The notes beneath the pieces were generated by a model. That model was given only the letters and a program-made list of their open reading frames with translations, did not search any database and was not told where the DNA came from. From the NCBI GenBank assembly GCA_003478935.1, contig QUFP01000001.1:1-64000 (forward strand): 64,000 nucleotides of DNA, given 5' to 3'. Of this stretch, positions 43,631-53,542 are shown piece after piece (the stretch's first letter is position 1; each line of letters starts with the position of its first letter). The translations under genes were made by a program, and so were the position numbers. The stretch is from Firmicutes bacterium AF25-13AC (lineage in GTDB: Bacteria; Bacillota; Clostridia; Lachnospirales; Lachnospiraceae).

Positions 43631-46600
43631 TTGATCAGAAATATCTTACAGCGAATCAAAGAAAGCAAGGGAGGCTTTACACTGGTAGAGCTTATGGTGA
43701 CGATGGTGCTTGTTGGCATATTGCTTGGCGCATCGGCAGCAGGCATTTTTTATTACCAGAAGTGGTCGGTATGGCAGCGTCAGGAACACTATGCCCGTAC
43801 GCTGTTTTTAGCGGCGCAGTCAGGCATGACACAGTATAGCACTGATAAGCATCTTGAGGCGTTTGATAAGGAAGCACAAACCTCTGCACAGGCAATTGTA
43901 AGACAAAACAAGCTTTTGGTTCCAATTACTGATGAAAACGGACAAGTGGTAAATGTATCAACGATCTGGAAAAATGATGATGGACAGACCACTTCGAACT
44001 TGTACTATGTGACAGGAACGCCAGCTGATTATAAAGCCTACAAAAATGGCAGTGCTGATGCTTCACATACGCTTTTGTATGATATTTTTGATGCTTACCT
44101 TTATGACAAAACATTGCTGGCAAATGGCTGTGTGAGTGTGGAGTTTGATGCACGAGACGGACTTGTCTACTCTGTTTTGTATAGTGATCGCGTGGAAGCA
44201 CTTTCCTACACGGGCTGTACAAGCACGATGGCAAATATTGTAAACCGCTCCAAAGAAAACAGAAAGGGAAGCGGAAATGACAATTCTACAGGTCTTTGCT
44301 TTGGCTATTATGGAGCAGATTCCTTGTCAAAGGCAGCTGATACAGCGACTAAAGTTAAGGTTTTAAACGCATCTTTACATAATGAAGAGACTTTAAATCT
44401 GACATGGAAGCTTTCTAAGGGAGAGACGGCAGTTTCCCTAATGAATTATCAGGTTATGATATGCGATGCAAAGACGAATGAGGAGCTTCTTGAGATTTCT
44501 TTTAATAACGCATCTTTAAGCGGACAGAAAACAGAAGAAGGTTATTATTACAGTATACCATCTGAGTCGGCAGAGGATGAGTTAAAGGTGGTTGCGGCAG
44601 AAGTGACGAGCTTTGCAGGAAAAAAAGAAGAAAAGCTTGGTACATATCCATTTCTTGCATATATTGACGAAGAACTAAATGTAACACTCGTACTTGATGC
44701 AGTTGATTTAAGTGCAACACAGGCTGCCTATGAGGCATACAGAAGAACAGACGAGCCAGGCGAGCTTATGAATACGCTTAGTCTGCATCGCTTTGGACTG
44801 GAACGATATGGTGTTGATGAAATCAGCTGTATTGTGCAGGGCGGCGGATCAGGCTATCAAATTACAGGGCGCAGACAAAGCAATTCTGAGCTTATGTATT
44901 TTGCGCGTGAGGATGGCGAAGATACTGATGAGGACCTTGGCACATCGTATGAAATTCAAAACGCAAGACATCTTTATAATATCCGTTTTGCAGAAATGAT
45001 TACGGATGCAGCTGTCTATGCAGCAGAAAAAGATGAAAAAAGCGAAAATACATATATCGTTTCAAGAGACATTGTCTGGGGCTATGAAAAAGAAGATTAT
45101 GAGATTGATGAGACATTGCAAGAGTCAGATTCAATTTTGGCAAAGGGAATGGTCTATCAAAACGGACTTCCGGTAAAAGAGGCAGACACAGCATTTCCTA
45201 TGATTACGCAGCTTAGAGAGGGCAGCAGCCTTGGCTCTAAGGATGGTGATGAAGTTTACACGATTGATTACCTTACATTGTCAGATACAGCAAATGTGGC
45301 AGCAGGAAGTTCAAACCGATGGTATCCGCAGGGCGATGGTACCGCGTTTGTACTGGAAAATTTAGGTACGATTCATGATCTTTGCCTTGATCATGTGTCA
45401 GTTACTGGTGATCAGAATACGGCAGCAGTTTGTGCTTACAATGGCGGAACGCTGGAAAATCTGGCAGTTGCAGGAAGCATTGAAGCAAAAGATTTTGCAG
45501 CTGGTATTTTTGCAGCATCACTTCCAATGAAGGAGGAAGATGAGACACTTTCAAAGCTTGTCAATCATGCAAAGGTTACAGCAGACGGGACAGCCGCAGG
45601 AATTGTGGCACAGACAAAAGAAAAAGTTTTATTGGAAGATTGTGTTAACACAGGAGTAATAGAGGCAGCTGTGGCAGCAGGAATCACAACAGCAGAATGC
45701 GAAAATCTGGTGCTGATGCGCTGTCAGAATTATGCACCGATAATTTCCTCTGACAACGAGTCATATGGCATTACGAGTAATTTAACAGCAAATTTGACTG
45801 ATTGTGTCGGCGTGAGTGAAAACGTTTATCCAATTGCAGCAGATGCAAATGAAAGTGAAAACTGCCTGTATTTCATATCAGGAGGAGAAAAACTTGAAGA
45901 TGCGTTGCTAGCTGATATATGTGATATTTCACTTACAATAGGCGAGACAGATGCAAATGGCTCTTACAGAGAGTATCCATTTGTGGAAGCATCAGAAGAA
46001 CAGCTTCAAAATCTGATTAAACATCAGTCGGTAGATGTTCCTGTTTTTCCATCATCCTCATTTGATATAAAAGAGCAGCGCTGCCCTATCTATACGGCTT
46101 TTTTGAATGGCACATGCAAGCTGTCCGATGTGACGCTTACATGGCTTAATGAAGGGACATATAAGTTTGATGTGCTGTACGCAGATGCAGAGGACGGTGT
46201 TTGGAAAGAACTTGCTGCAGGTTTGCAGGCAGCAGGCAAGGATGTTTATGATGGTGGTACAGTTTCTGTGAAAGCACCTGACGCAGTAGAGGCAAGTGCG
46301 CTCAAAATCATAGTGACAGGTGCGACAGATGGATGTGACGTGGCACTAGGAAGCATCGAGGTAGCAGGAAGCTGGAACACGGAAGGCGTAAAGGTTGCCT
46401 GCGAATCATATGATTCAAACAATAACGAAGACCAGGAAGACCAAAAAGAAAATCAAAAAGAAAATACAGATGATAATAAGTCAGAAAAGGAGCAAAAAAC
46501 ACCAGGTATCGGAACTGAGCTGTATGTTTATAAAGAAGATGAACTTACAGAAGAAGATCAGGCAGAAATTTACACAAAGTGGACAGCTTTTGCAGGAAGC

Positions 46601-49600
46601 TTGTCTGTCTCACCTCTTCTTTTAAATACAGAAGAAGCAAAGACAGATGAGGACAGCGAAAATATACGTATACGTGTATGGGAAAAGCTAAGCAGTGAGT
46701 TGACAGATCTTACAGTATTCGATAAGTCAGAGCCAAAGCCTGGTATTCCAGGCGGAATCACATTTACAAAGGAGAACGGATCATGGATGATTCGTTTTTG
46801 GCCAGGTCTTTTTGCCGAATACTATGAGTATGAAGCTGAGTATGAAACATATGAAAGAGACAGTAATAATCAGCCTGTTCTGGAAAACGGTCTTTTAAAG
46901 CGGATTAAAATTGGAAGTAAGAATGGAGAGATAACAGATAATTTCTTAGAACTGCCAGATGAATTAGAAGGACAAAAGGTTGATGCTGTTGTATTTCATG
47001 TAAGAGCCGTCAATAAAGAGGGTACGTCTGAGTGGAGTACTGCGCAGGCGGCAGACGAAAGAATACAGCTGCCAGCTTTGTCATATCATCTGAGGCTTTG
47101 CAGCGAAAACACTAGTGTGTCAGATAATGAAGATAAGACAGCTTTGTATGAGATTGTAATTGACAACAAGGATGATTTTACGTCAATTACTGCTGGCGAC
47201 AGAGAGTTAACAGTGACAGCTGTGTATTCATCAGCCGATTCAGATGAAGAAAAAAGTCAATCATCATCTGTAAAGTTTGGATGGGAAGAGACAGGACATA
47301 TTGCAGTTACAAGTGAAGAGGCGATTACTATTAATTGTCGTATGTCGTGTCAAGGTTATAAGAGCTCTACCTATTCAGAAAAAACATTTGATGTGCTGAG
47401 TGCAAATACTGTATGTGAAAACGAAGCGGTATTTGATACTTCATTAAAGCCAGACAGAATGTATTCTGGTTTTAAAAACAAGGATGCATCTTTGTATCAG
47501 ATTTTGGCAGGTCATGCACAAAAGAAGGAAATGCAGATTCAAACAGCGTTAGAGGCTGTTGATGAAGAACTTCAGGTACCGGTTCAGTATCAGGCATCAA
47601 TAAAGAAATGCAGCACAGACAAGATGGAGCAGATGCATTTTGATACAGCTGACTGTACTGAAATGACAGTTGTTGCATATCCTGTTACCTTAATGTCAGG
47701 TCAGGTTGAGCTGGGTTATATTGTGTGTCAGGCAAATGGAAGCGAAAGTTGGAGTGCGTCAGAGCTTCTTGCAGCGCGAGTGACAAACGATGGAGTTTCT
47801 GCTGCGCCAGAAGATCCTGCGTTTTCATCAGGTGACAGTCTGATTCAGTCAGGAAAAGTTATGGATGGCTATGCGATTTTAGCAGAAGATGATGGCTACA
47901 GACTTTATTATTCACCTCTTTTGAAAAATAGCGCATTAATGCAGCACTCATCATCTGACCAGAGTCTGTACGGTGTTTGGCGCTATGAACTTACTCAAGA
48001 AGAAAGCGAAATTACACTTCCTGTATTGATTAGCGTAAATAAAAAGACAACAGATGATGACGAGATTGATGCTTCAAATGGCGCGCTTGTCATGTGGGAT
48101 GCTGAAAGTGAGAAACCAAAGTATGAGGGTACATCATATGAAGTTAACGTTACAGCTTTATCGAAGACAAACGAGGAGACGCTTTTATTATCAAAAGAAG
48201 AAATAGCTTCAGATGAAGAAACTTCATATTCGTGTCATGTCAGTGTGCCAGAAGACTGTGTAAGCCTGACTGTGCAGGTAAAAAGAGAAGGCATTACAGA
48301 CAAAAATGGATTTACAATAAGCAGACCATCAACAAGTACACTTTCTGTGCGTATTAAAGAAGATGAATCAGAGCCAGAGACTGAAACAGAAAGTGAATCA
48401 GAAAGTGAATCTGAAAAGCCATCAGAGACTGAGACAGAAAGTGAATCAGAGTCTGAAAGTGAGTCTGAGTCGGAAAGCGAATCTGAGTCAGAGACACCGC
48501 CAGAGCCAGAACATCTTGCAGCACCAGAGCTTTTTATTTCAGACAAAAAGCAGGAATTTTTGTACCCGATTTTTGATCTGGATGAAAATGGAAACTGGAA
48601 GGATTCTGGAAGAAAGGCATCTGCATGGCAGGGAAGCATTTATTTTGATGTGAATGCGAATGAAGAAGGATGTGCAGGCTATAAGATCAATGTGCTGTCA
48701 CTGCTTAAATCAAGGCAAATGACAAGAGATACACTTTTTTATCGCGATGCCTTTTCCATTGAAATTGTAAAGGATGACAGTCAGGCAGGTTTTTATGTTC
48801 GCAGTATGCTTTCAACAAAGTCAGGCGGCTACACGATGGAGCAAAATGATACACAGGGTGGTTTTATTGGTGTATATGAGATGTATACGGACCGTTCAAA
48901 TGGTATCTATACATATCTTCTTCCATATTATGTTTCGTGTGAAAGTAATCAGGAAAAGGTGCTTGTATATGCATGGATAAAGCAGACAAATACGACAGAT
49001 GAAAATGGAGATCTTATTTCTGCCAGGTTTGAAGTGTTTGTGACAGATGGGGCAGCACCGCTTGGAGATGCTTACATAACAGAACCAGACTGTGCTGTAA
49101 TGAGTGTACAGGCACTTGCAGGGACAACAACTGCAGAGGGAGAACAAAAGCAATGGTTAGATTCAGATGTGACAAGTCTTTATCGTGATAAAGGTACAGA
49201 TGAATTTAAAAAGACACAGCGAGAAAAAGAAAAGATGGAGGATACTTTTTCTGATGCTAGTGTAGAGCAATGCGACAATACAGGCTTTGCATATTGTTTT
49301 GCACAAGGAACTGGAATGAGTGAATATCTTGTTCAAACTATGCAGCAGCGTGTTACAAGGGAAGGAAAACAAACATGCATATATCGTTTGCTTCCTGTTT
49401 ATTGGAAATATGATATAGATGGTGTTCAAAAGAAATACAGTGTCTATTTACCAGAAGACGGTTATGCAGTTCCTTATACTGAGCAAGTCAATGGAAACGA
49501 GCCATATCTTTTATACGATCTTTCCATTTGCTTTGCATCGATGGATGAGATTGGCATAAGTGATTGGTCAAAGATTAGTGCAAGCGCACATGACGGTGAT

Positions 49601-50563
49601 AATAAGACATTTGTACTTTCAAAAAACACAAGTCTTGGTCATTTAACAGCACCAAAGTTTACTGGTTTGGCAGGTGAGATAGAGAAATCGTATACGCTTT
49701 TAGACCAAAGTAATCAGCCTGTGTCAGAGATTTTAGCAAAGACAAATGAAATTTCCTGGAGCTTAAATAGCGACTGGGAAAAGGCAGCAGGTTTTGATGC
49801 GACACTTTTCTTTAATTGTCAAGATGGTCAGACAACAGCGCTTACCTTTTATTGGAGGGCAGAGGATTGGATAAAGGATCCTGCTGCATGGGAAGCATCA
49901 TATGGAAGCAGTTTGCTGGAAAAACTGACAGTTTGTGAAGCAAAAGAGGAAGAAACTACTGAGGAAAAATCGACAGAAGAAAAATCTATCGAAGAAAGCT
50001 CTACCGAAGAAAGCTCTGTCGAGGTTTCTTCAATCGAAGAAACTTCAAGTGAGAAGGCAACAACAGAAAGTGCGTCTAGTGAGCCTTCCACAACTATAGA
50101 GGCGACTTCTAAAGAAAGCATATCCTCAGAAGAAACAACGCAGACACAAGAGCAGGAAAGTACAACACCACTGCAAACACAAGAAGCGACAACACTTTTG
50201 CCATCATCAGAAACATCACTGCCAGAGATACAGCAGACGATGGAGGAGGAATCACCAGCACCAGTGCAAGAGGCAAAGATTGAGCGAAAGAATGTCATTT
50301 TGCGTGCAGCAGCACCAAGCATAAAATCGTTTTTATTTGAGGTAAAAGCTGTGCTTACGATAACATCCACTGTTCTTACAGACGGAAGTACACAATATCA
50401 GTTTACACTGACAGTTCCAAAGGAGCTGCCAGATAATTACACAGATGAAGAACAAAATAAACTTAAGCTGATGCAGCTTGATCATATAAAGACAATAGTT
50501 GTGCTGCAGGATGAGGACAGCCCATATTATGGACAGATTGATGTAGAAATGACAAGCGAGTAA
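43631..50563 (+). CDS. Giant multidomain prepilin-like protein, candidate pilus-tip adhesin
   Basis: Encodes 2310 residues. There is no usable ATG; TTG 43631 lies seven bases after GGGAGG and gives a 15-residue leader (MIRNILQRIKESKGG) cleaved before FTLVELM, with Glu at mature position 5 and a hydrophobic helix to about residue 40. The large ectodomain follows: pilin-like head (to about 200), several beta-sandwich/Fn3-like modules (for example about 1037-1150), a GLUG/beta-helix-like stretch (about 575-750), an acidic Ser-Glu repeat (about 1577-1623), another lectin-like region, a Ser/Thr/Glu-rich stalk (about 2105-2213) and a final small domain. No sortase motif or C-terminal anchor, so the N-terminal helix is the only attachment. 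As last gene of the pilus operon it is most likely incorporated into the pilus, probably at the tip. Confidence 0.85.
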   Translation: MIRNILQRIKESKGGFTLVELMVTMVLVGILLGASAAGIFYYQKWSVWQRQEHYARTLFLAAQSGMTQYSTDKHLEAFDKEAQTSAQAIVRQNKLLVPITDENGQVVNVSTIWKNDDGQTTSNLYYVTGTPADYKAYKNGSADASHTLLYDIFDAYLYDKTLLANGCVSVEFDARDGLVYSVLYSDRVEALSYTGCTSTMANIVNRSKENRKGSGNDNSTGLCFGYYGADSLSKAADTATKVKVLNASLHNEETLNLTWKLSKGETAVSLMNYQVMICDAKTNEELLEISFNNASLSGQKTEEGYYYSIPSESAEDELKVVAAEVTSFAGKKEEKLGTYPFLAYIDEELNVTLVLDAVDLSATQAAYEAYRRTDEPGELMNTLSLHRFGLERYGVDEISCIVQGGGSGYQITGRRQSNSELMYFAREDGEDTDEDLGTSYEIQNARHLYNIRFAEMITDAAVYAAEKDEKSENTYIVSRDIVWGYEKEDYEIDETLQESDSILAKGMVYQNGLPVKEADTAFPMITQLREGSSLGSKDGDEVYTIDYLTLSDTANVAAGSSNRWYPQGDGTAFVLENLGTIHDLCLDHVSVTGDQNTAAVCAYNGGTLENLAVAGSIEAKDFAAGIFAASLPMKEEDETLSKLVNHAKVTADGTAAGIVAQTKEKVLLEDCVNTGVIEAAVAAGITTAECENLVLMRCQNYAPIISSDNESYGITSNLTANLTDCVGVSENVYPIAADANESENCLYFISGGEKLEDALLADICDISLTIGETDANGSYREYPFVEASEEQLQNLIKHQSVDVPVFPSSSFDIKEQRCPIYTAFLNGTCKLSDVTLTWLNEGTYKFDVLYADAEDGVWKELAAGLQAAGKDVYDGGTVSVKAPDAVEASALKIIVTGATDGCDVALGSIEVAGSWNTEGVKVACESYDSNNNEDQEDQKENQKENTDDNKSEKEQKTPGIGTELYVYKEDELTEEDQAEIYTKWTAFAGSLSVSPLLLNTEEAKTDEDSENIRIRVWEKLSSELTDLTVFDKSEPKPGIPGGITFTKENGSWMIRFWPGLFAEYYEYEAEYETYERDSNNQPVLENGLLKRIKIGSKNGEITDNFLELPDELEGQKVDAVVFHVRAVNKEGTSEWSTAQAADERIQLPALSYHLRLCSENTSVSDNEDKTALYEIVIDNKDDFTSITAGDRELTVTAVYSSADSDEEKSQSSSVKFGWEETGHIAVTSEEAITINCRMSCQGYKSSTYSEKTFDVLSANTVCENEAVFDTSLKPDRMYSGFKNKDASLYQILAGHAQKKEMQIQTALEAVDEELQVPVQYQASIKKCSTDKMEQMHFDTADCTEMTVVAYPVTLMSGQVELGYIVCQANGSESWSASELLAARVTNDGVSAAPEDPAFSSGDSLIQSGKVMDGYAILAEDDGYRLYYSPLLKNSALMQHSSSDQSLYGVWRYELTQEESEITLPVLISVNKKTTDDDEIDASNGALVMWDAESEKPKYEGTSYEVNVTALSKTNEETLLLSKEEIASDEETSYSCHVSVPEDCVSLTVQVKREGITDKNGFTISRPSTSTLSVRIKEDESEPETETESESESESEKPSETETESESESESESESESESESETPPEPEHLAAPELFISDKKQEFLYPIFDLDENGNWKDSGRKASAWQGSIYFDVNANEEGCAGYKINVLSLLKSRQMTRDTLFYRDAFSIEIVKDDSQAGFYVRSMLSTKSGGYTMEQNDTQGGFIGVYEMYTDRSNGIYTYLLPYYVSCESNQEKVLVYAWIKQTNTTDENGDLISARFEVFVTDGAAPLGDAYITEPDCAVMSVQALAGTTTAEGEQKQWLDSDVTSLYRDKGTDEFKKTQREKEKMEDTFSDASVEQCDNTGFAYCFAQGTGMSEYLVQTMQQRVTREGKQTCIYRLLPVYWKYDIDGVQKKYSVYLPEDGYAVPYTEQVNGNEPYLLYDLSICFASMDEIGISDWSKISASAHDGDNKTFVLSKNTSLGHLTAPKFTGLAGEIEKSYTLLDQSNQPVSEILAKTNEISWSLNSDWEKAAGFDATLFFNCQDGQTTALTFYWRAEDWIKDPAAWEASYGSSLLEKLTVCEAKEEETTEEKSTEEKSIEESSTEESSVEVSSIEETSSEKATTESASSEPSTTIEATSKESISSEETTQTQEQESTTPLQTQEATTLLPSSETSLPEIQQTMEEESPAPVQEAKIERKNVILRAAAPSIKSFLFEVKAVLTITSTVLTDGSTQYQFTLTVPKELPDNYTDEEQNKLKLMQLDHIKTIVVLQDEDSPYYGQIDVEMTSE
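48361..48500 (+). repeat. Ser-Glu dipeptide repeat inside the giant prepilin
   Basis: GAATCAGAAAGT-type hexamers encode alternating Ser and Glu for about 45 residues, interrupted by PET/KPSE. The codons alternate between TCA, TCT, AGT and TCG for Ser, which lowers slippage risk. It probably acts as a flexible, charged spacer. Confidence 0.85.
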
Positions 50564-50568
50564 ATTAG

Positions 50569-50612
50569 AAAAAGCCCTCCTAGCTTCAAACGAAGCTAGG
50601 GGAGCTTTTTCT
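50569..50612. terminator. Bidirectional terminator after the giant prepilin gene
   Basis: AAAAAGCCCTCCTAGCTTC pairs with GAAGCTAGGGGAGCTTTTT around AAAC, with A- and T-rich flanks. It serves the pilus operon and the convergent DUF1622 gene. Confidence 0.9.
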
Positions 50613-50616
50613 GATT

Positions 50617-50997
50617 TTACTTTGCTTTTTCATGAATTTTAGCATGTTCGCGCTCGGCATGCTCTGTCTGGCGTTCCATTTTCAGTTCCCAATGGATCAG
50701 GAATGTTAAAAGCGCACGCAGTACAATTACGGCTCCAAGAATACTCAGTTCCTCAATTGTATGGGAGACAACTGTTTTTAAAATCTCGCCTGCCATTTTA
50801 AATTCCAGAGACAGCGCCAGTGTTTCAGCCAGATCAATCTTTACTCTTGTATCATCGGAATTTAGACCGGAACGTATAAATTTGATAAATGATTTTATCG
50901 TTCCATAGGCGACAATAAAGACGCCGATCAGTTCTAGGATGGGAACAAGATATGAAATGACCACTTCAAGAATAAAATCAAGAAATTCTGCCGACAT
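50617..50997 (-). CDS. DUF1622 family membrane protein
   Basis: Encodes 126 residues. The start is ATG 50997 because AGGAGG lies eight bases upstream; the frame extends 20 residues further without a site. Three hydrophobic helices are visible: EVVISYLVPILELIGVFIVA, a middle segment with ALSLEFKMAGEIL, and ELSILGAVIVLRALLTFLI. The C terminus is a charged His/Glu/Lys tail. DUF1622 proteins are small membrane proteins of unknown function. Gene alone, convergent with the pilus operon. Confidence 0.88.
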   Translation of the reverse strand: MSAEFLDFILEVVISYLVPILELIGVFIVAYGTIKSFIKFIRSGLNSDDTRVKIDLAETLALSLEFKMAGEILKTVVSHTIEELSILGAVIVLRALLTFLIHWELKMERQTEHAEREHAKIHEKAK

Positions 50998-51065
50998 AAA
51001 AGAATCCTCCTGTGTATACTTAATATCCATCATAGTATACATAGGAGGAAATAGCAAATGATTTT

Positions 51066-52259
51066 TTATTCAAAATGAACATCAATTACCATAACTTCGC
51101 TATTTGTTCCAACACGCATGTCGGGTCCGTAGACACCAATGCCGGAAGTGACAAAGCTGTACATGCTGTCAATCATTTTCATGCCCCAGTAATTTTCCCA
51201 CACAAACGGTTGAACAATCGTCAGTGGGAAAAACTGGCCGGCATGTGTGTGACCAGAAAGAACTATATCAACACCGTGCGCATTGTAATCAGACAGATGA
51301 TCAGGTTCATGGCTTATCACAAAAAGCGGCATAGATGGATCAAGATTCTTTGTGAGTTCATCAAGAGAAGCACGTTTTTTTGTTCCATTTCCGGTGCGTT
51401 TTTCATCAAGACGTCCAGTAAGATAAAAGCTGTTGTCTATTATTGCTGTCTCATCCTCAAGCACGCTAATATTACTTTTTTCAAGAAATTCATACATGCG
51501 AGGATCGCGCGGTGCATTTTTTGAAGAAATTGGAAAACCGGCAATCAATGTCTCTGTCACATCATGGTTTCCAAATACGGCATATGTTCCGTAGGTGCTG
51601 TTTATCTGTGACAGGAGCATTTCAAGGCGCTCTGGATTATCAAGAGCATCGAAGTTATTATCAAAAATATCTCCTGCAATAACAACAATATCAGCATTCT
51701 CGGAATTAATTGTATTAACCATGTCCTCAATCTGGGAGCAGCCAACACTGTAGCCAAGATGAAAATCTCCAAGTAAAATCATTCGTAAATCTGTCAGATT
51801 GCCGGCACTTTTTTGAATAGTAGCTTTATAGTGGGCGGTAGTCAGCATCTTTGCGTGAAAGCATCCATATACGGTAAAGCTGATACTGAGTAAAATGACA
51901 AGCAGACCAAGTATAGTGTGAAGAAATATAGAAGATAAAAGATGCTTGCTTGATTTTATATAACGTAAAGCAAGCTTTAGAAGCAGCAAAAAAAGATCAG
52001 CTGTGAGAATAAAGAAAATCAGATAAATTAAGAAGCCAATCCAATAATTGCTGAATCGCAAAATCAAAAGCTGATAATCATTTTCAGGAAGAAATTTCCC
52101 TAAAAAAATGCTGGCAGCAAAGATTAATATTAGTCCGCACACAATAATGTTAAAGGCGCGGCGCTTTGGAAGATATATCTTTTTTGTCCATCTGCAAAAT
52201 GACCACATAACGTAGCAGCAGAGGGTTATATAGACAGTTAGCATGAACCATTTCAGCAT
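51066..52259 (-). CDS. Membrane-anchored metallophosphoesterase
   Basis: Encodes 397 residues. Start at 52259 (MLKWFMLTVY) is favoured because AAGGTTAAGG lies eight bases upstream and it begins 10 bases after the LacI stop; the earlier in-frame ATG at 52304 has no spaced site. Four hydrophobic helices occupy about residues 1-140. The calcineurin-like domain then has GDFHLG (metal Asp, His), GDIFDN, GNHDV, ISHEPDHL and LSGHTHAGQF. Homologues include UDP-diacylglucosamine hydrolase-like and YkuE-type enzymes; the substrate is unknown. Apparently cotranscribed after the LacI gene. Confidence 0.9.
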   Translation of the reverse strand: MLKWFMLTVYITLCCYVMWSFCRWTKKIYLPKRRAFNIIVCGLILIFAASIFLGKFLPENDYQLLILRFSNYWIGFLIYLIFFILTADLFLLLLKLALRYIKSSKHLLSSIFLHTILGLLVILLSISFTVYGCFHAKMLTTAHYKATIQKSAGNLTDLRMILLGDFHLGYSVGCSQIEDMVNTINSENADIVVIAGDIFDNNFDALDNPERLEMLLSQINSTYGTYAVFGNHDVTETLIAGFPISSKNAPRDPRMYEFLEKSNISVLEDETAIIDNSFYLTGRLDEKRTGNGTKKRASLDELTKNLDPSMPLFVISHEPDHLSDYNAHGVDIVLSGHTHAGQFFPLTIVQPFVWENYWGMKMIDSMYSFVTSGIGVYGPDMRVGTNSEVMVIDVHFE

Positions 52260-52269
52260 AGGCGTTACC

Positions 52270-53286
52270 TTAACCTTTTTTGAGTGATTGTGTTGTGCCG
52301 CCATCCTCGAAAGTTACTGGAAGAAGTGTCAGGCTAGGGATCATAGAACGATCCTCTGTTGTGATAATTTCTACGCATTTTGCGGCAAGCTGCGGCAGTG
52401 GTTGGCACATTGAGGAGACAAAAAGATCTTCTTTTGCCCCACCAAATTTGCGGATACCGTCAAAACCAATAAGCTGTACATCTTCTGGGACACGGTATCC
52501 TTCCTTTTGCAAAAGCTTCTTGAATAGATAACCGTGATAATCTGTATGACAGAAAACTCCGTCAAAGGAAAGAGAACCATCTGATTTTTTATGCTTATCA
52601 ATAAATTGCTTCATCATGTCAATGAAATTATCACAATCTTCCATGTCAAGAAAGTCGGGAGTTATATGATATTTTTTGCAGGCAGCCAAATAGCCATCTT
52701 TTCGCTTGTCAGATTCTCCAGGGAAGATAGAATGAAAACGAATGTATACTGGATGGCGACAGCCAAGCTCAAGCAGCTTTTCAATAGCCATCATGCTGCC
52801 ATTATAATTATCTGACCCAACTCGAGGAATGTTGCGGTTTTCAAAGAAGCGGTCGAAGACAACAATTGGAATATCAGGATTGATAAAATTTCCAATATCT
52901 GAGTAGGTCAGTGCAATGATTCCGTCAACTTTGTTTTGCGTTGTCAGATTTAAATAAGCAATCTCCTTTTCAGGAATACCATCTGAGCAGCAAAGCATTG
53001 TTTTTAATCCTTTTTTGTATAAGGCATCCTCAATATAATCGGTAAAGGCTGCAAAAAAAGGATTCAGCATGTTGGGAATAATCACGGCAACTAGTCCTGT
53101 TTTTTTTGTTTTTAATCCTCGTGCATAGGTATTTATTTCATAGTGGAGGCTGGCAATGGCAGCTTCCACTTTCTTTTTATATTCCTCGCGCACAGTAATT
53201 CCGTTAATAACTTTAGATACGGTGCCAAGTGAAACTCCAGCCTCCCTAGCAACGTCTTTCATAGTGGGCGCGTTTGTTTTTGTCAT
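52270..53286 (-). CDS. LacI family transcriptional repressor of the fructan/sucrose locus
   Basis: Encodes 338 residues. ATG 53286 is chosen for the AGGAGGATC site; an earlier frame start adds unconserved residues. The N-terminal helix-turn-helix is TMKDVAREAGVSLGTVSKVI with the hinge TYARGLKTKKTG. The periplasmic-binding-protein-like sensor domain shows VAVIIPNMLNPFFAAF and LIGFDGIRKFGGAKEDLF. It is divergent from the permease operon, and LacI-type palindromes occur at its own start and at the operon promoter, so autoregulation and sugar-responsive repression are likely. Ligand unknown (fructose or a fructo-oligosaccharide suspected from context). Confidence 0.92.
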   Translation of the reverse strand: MTKTNAPTMKDVAREAGVSLGTVSKVINGITVREEYKKKVEAAIASLHYEINTYARGLKTKKTGLVAVIIPNMLNPFFAAFTDYIEDALYKKGLKTMLCCSDGIPEKEIAYLNLTTQNKVDGIIALTYSDIGNFINPDIPIVVFDRFFENRNIPRVGSDNYNGSMMAIEKLLELGCRHPVYIRFHSIFPGESDKRKDGYLAACKKYHITPDFLDMEDCDNFIDMMKQFIDKHKKSDGSLSFDGVFCHTDYHGYLFKKLLQKEGYRVPEDVQLIGFDGIRKFGGAKEDLFVSSMCQPLPQLAAKCVEIITTEDRSMIPSLTLLPVTFEDGGTTQSLKKG

Positions 53287-53297
53287 AAAGATCCTCC

Positions 53298-53307
53298 TGA
53301 AACGTGA
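53298..53307. promoter_or_regulatory. LacI-type half operator at the LacI gene start
   Basis: TGAAACGTGA, resembling the main operator TGAAACGTTTCA, lies immediately upstream of the LacI start codon. Possible autoregulation site. Confidence 0.5.
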
Positions 53308-53412
53308 TGTTAATAAAGATGTTGGGGTCAAAAGATATTTTGAACCTTTGACTCTGATATCTTGATGAATAGTATATCATAATTTATTTATAAATAGTAT
53401 ACCACAAAAACG

Positions 53413-53422
53413 TGAAACGTTA
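53413..53422. promoter_or_regulatory. LacI-type half operator in the divergent region
   Basis: TGAAACGTTA, about 130 bp from the main operator and 115 bp from the copy at 53298; spaced copies could support DNA looping. Confidence 0.5.
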
Positions 53423-53500
53423 TATTGTTATATATGCACAAATGCAAGATAACAAAATTGAATATATTACACATAAATGAGAAAAATGCAAGAAAAATAG

Positions 53501-53529
53501 TTGACAATATGAAAGAACAAAACTATAAT
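53501..53529 (+). promoter_or_regulatory. Consensus sigma-A promoter of the fructan/sucrose operon
   Basis: Perfect TTGACA (53501-53506), a 17-base spacer and perfect TATAAT (53524-53529). The strongest promoter match in the window. Confidence 0.88.
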
Positions 53530-53542
53530 GAAAACGCAAACA

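Noticed and set aside
48235..48639. Minus-strand Ser/Asp-rich frame (134 residues)
   Set aside because: It is the complement of the Ser-Glu repeat of the giant prepilin and only looks like an SD-repeat protein.
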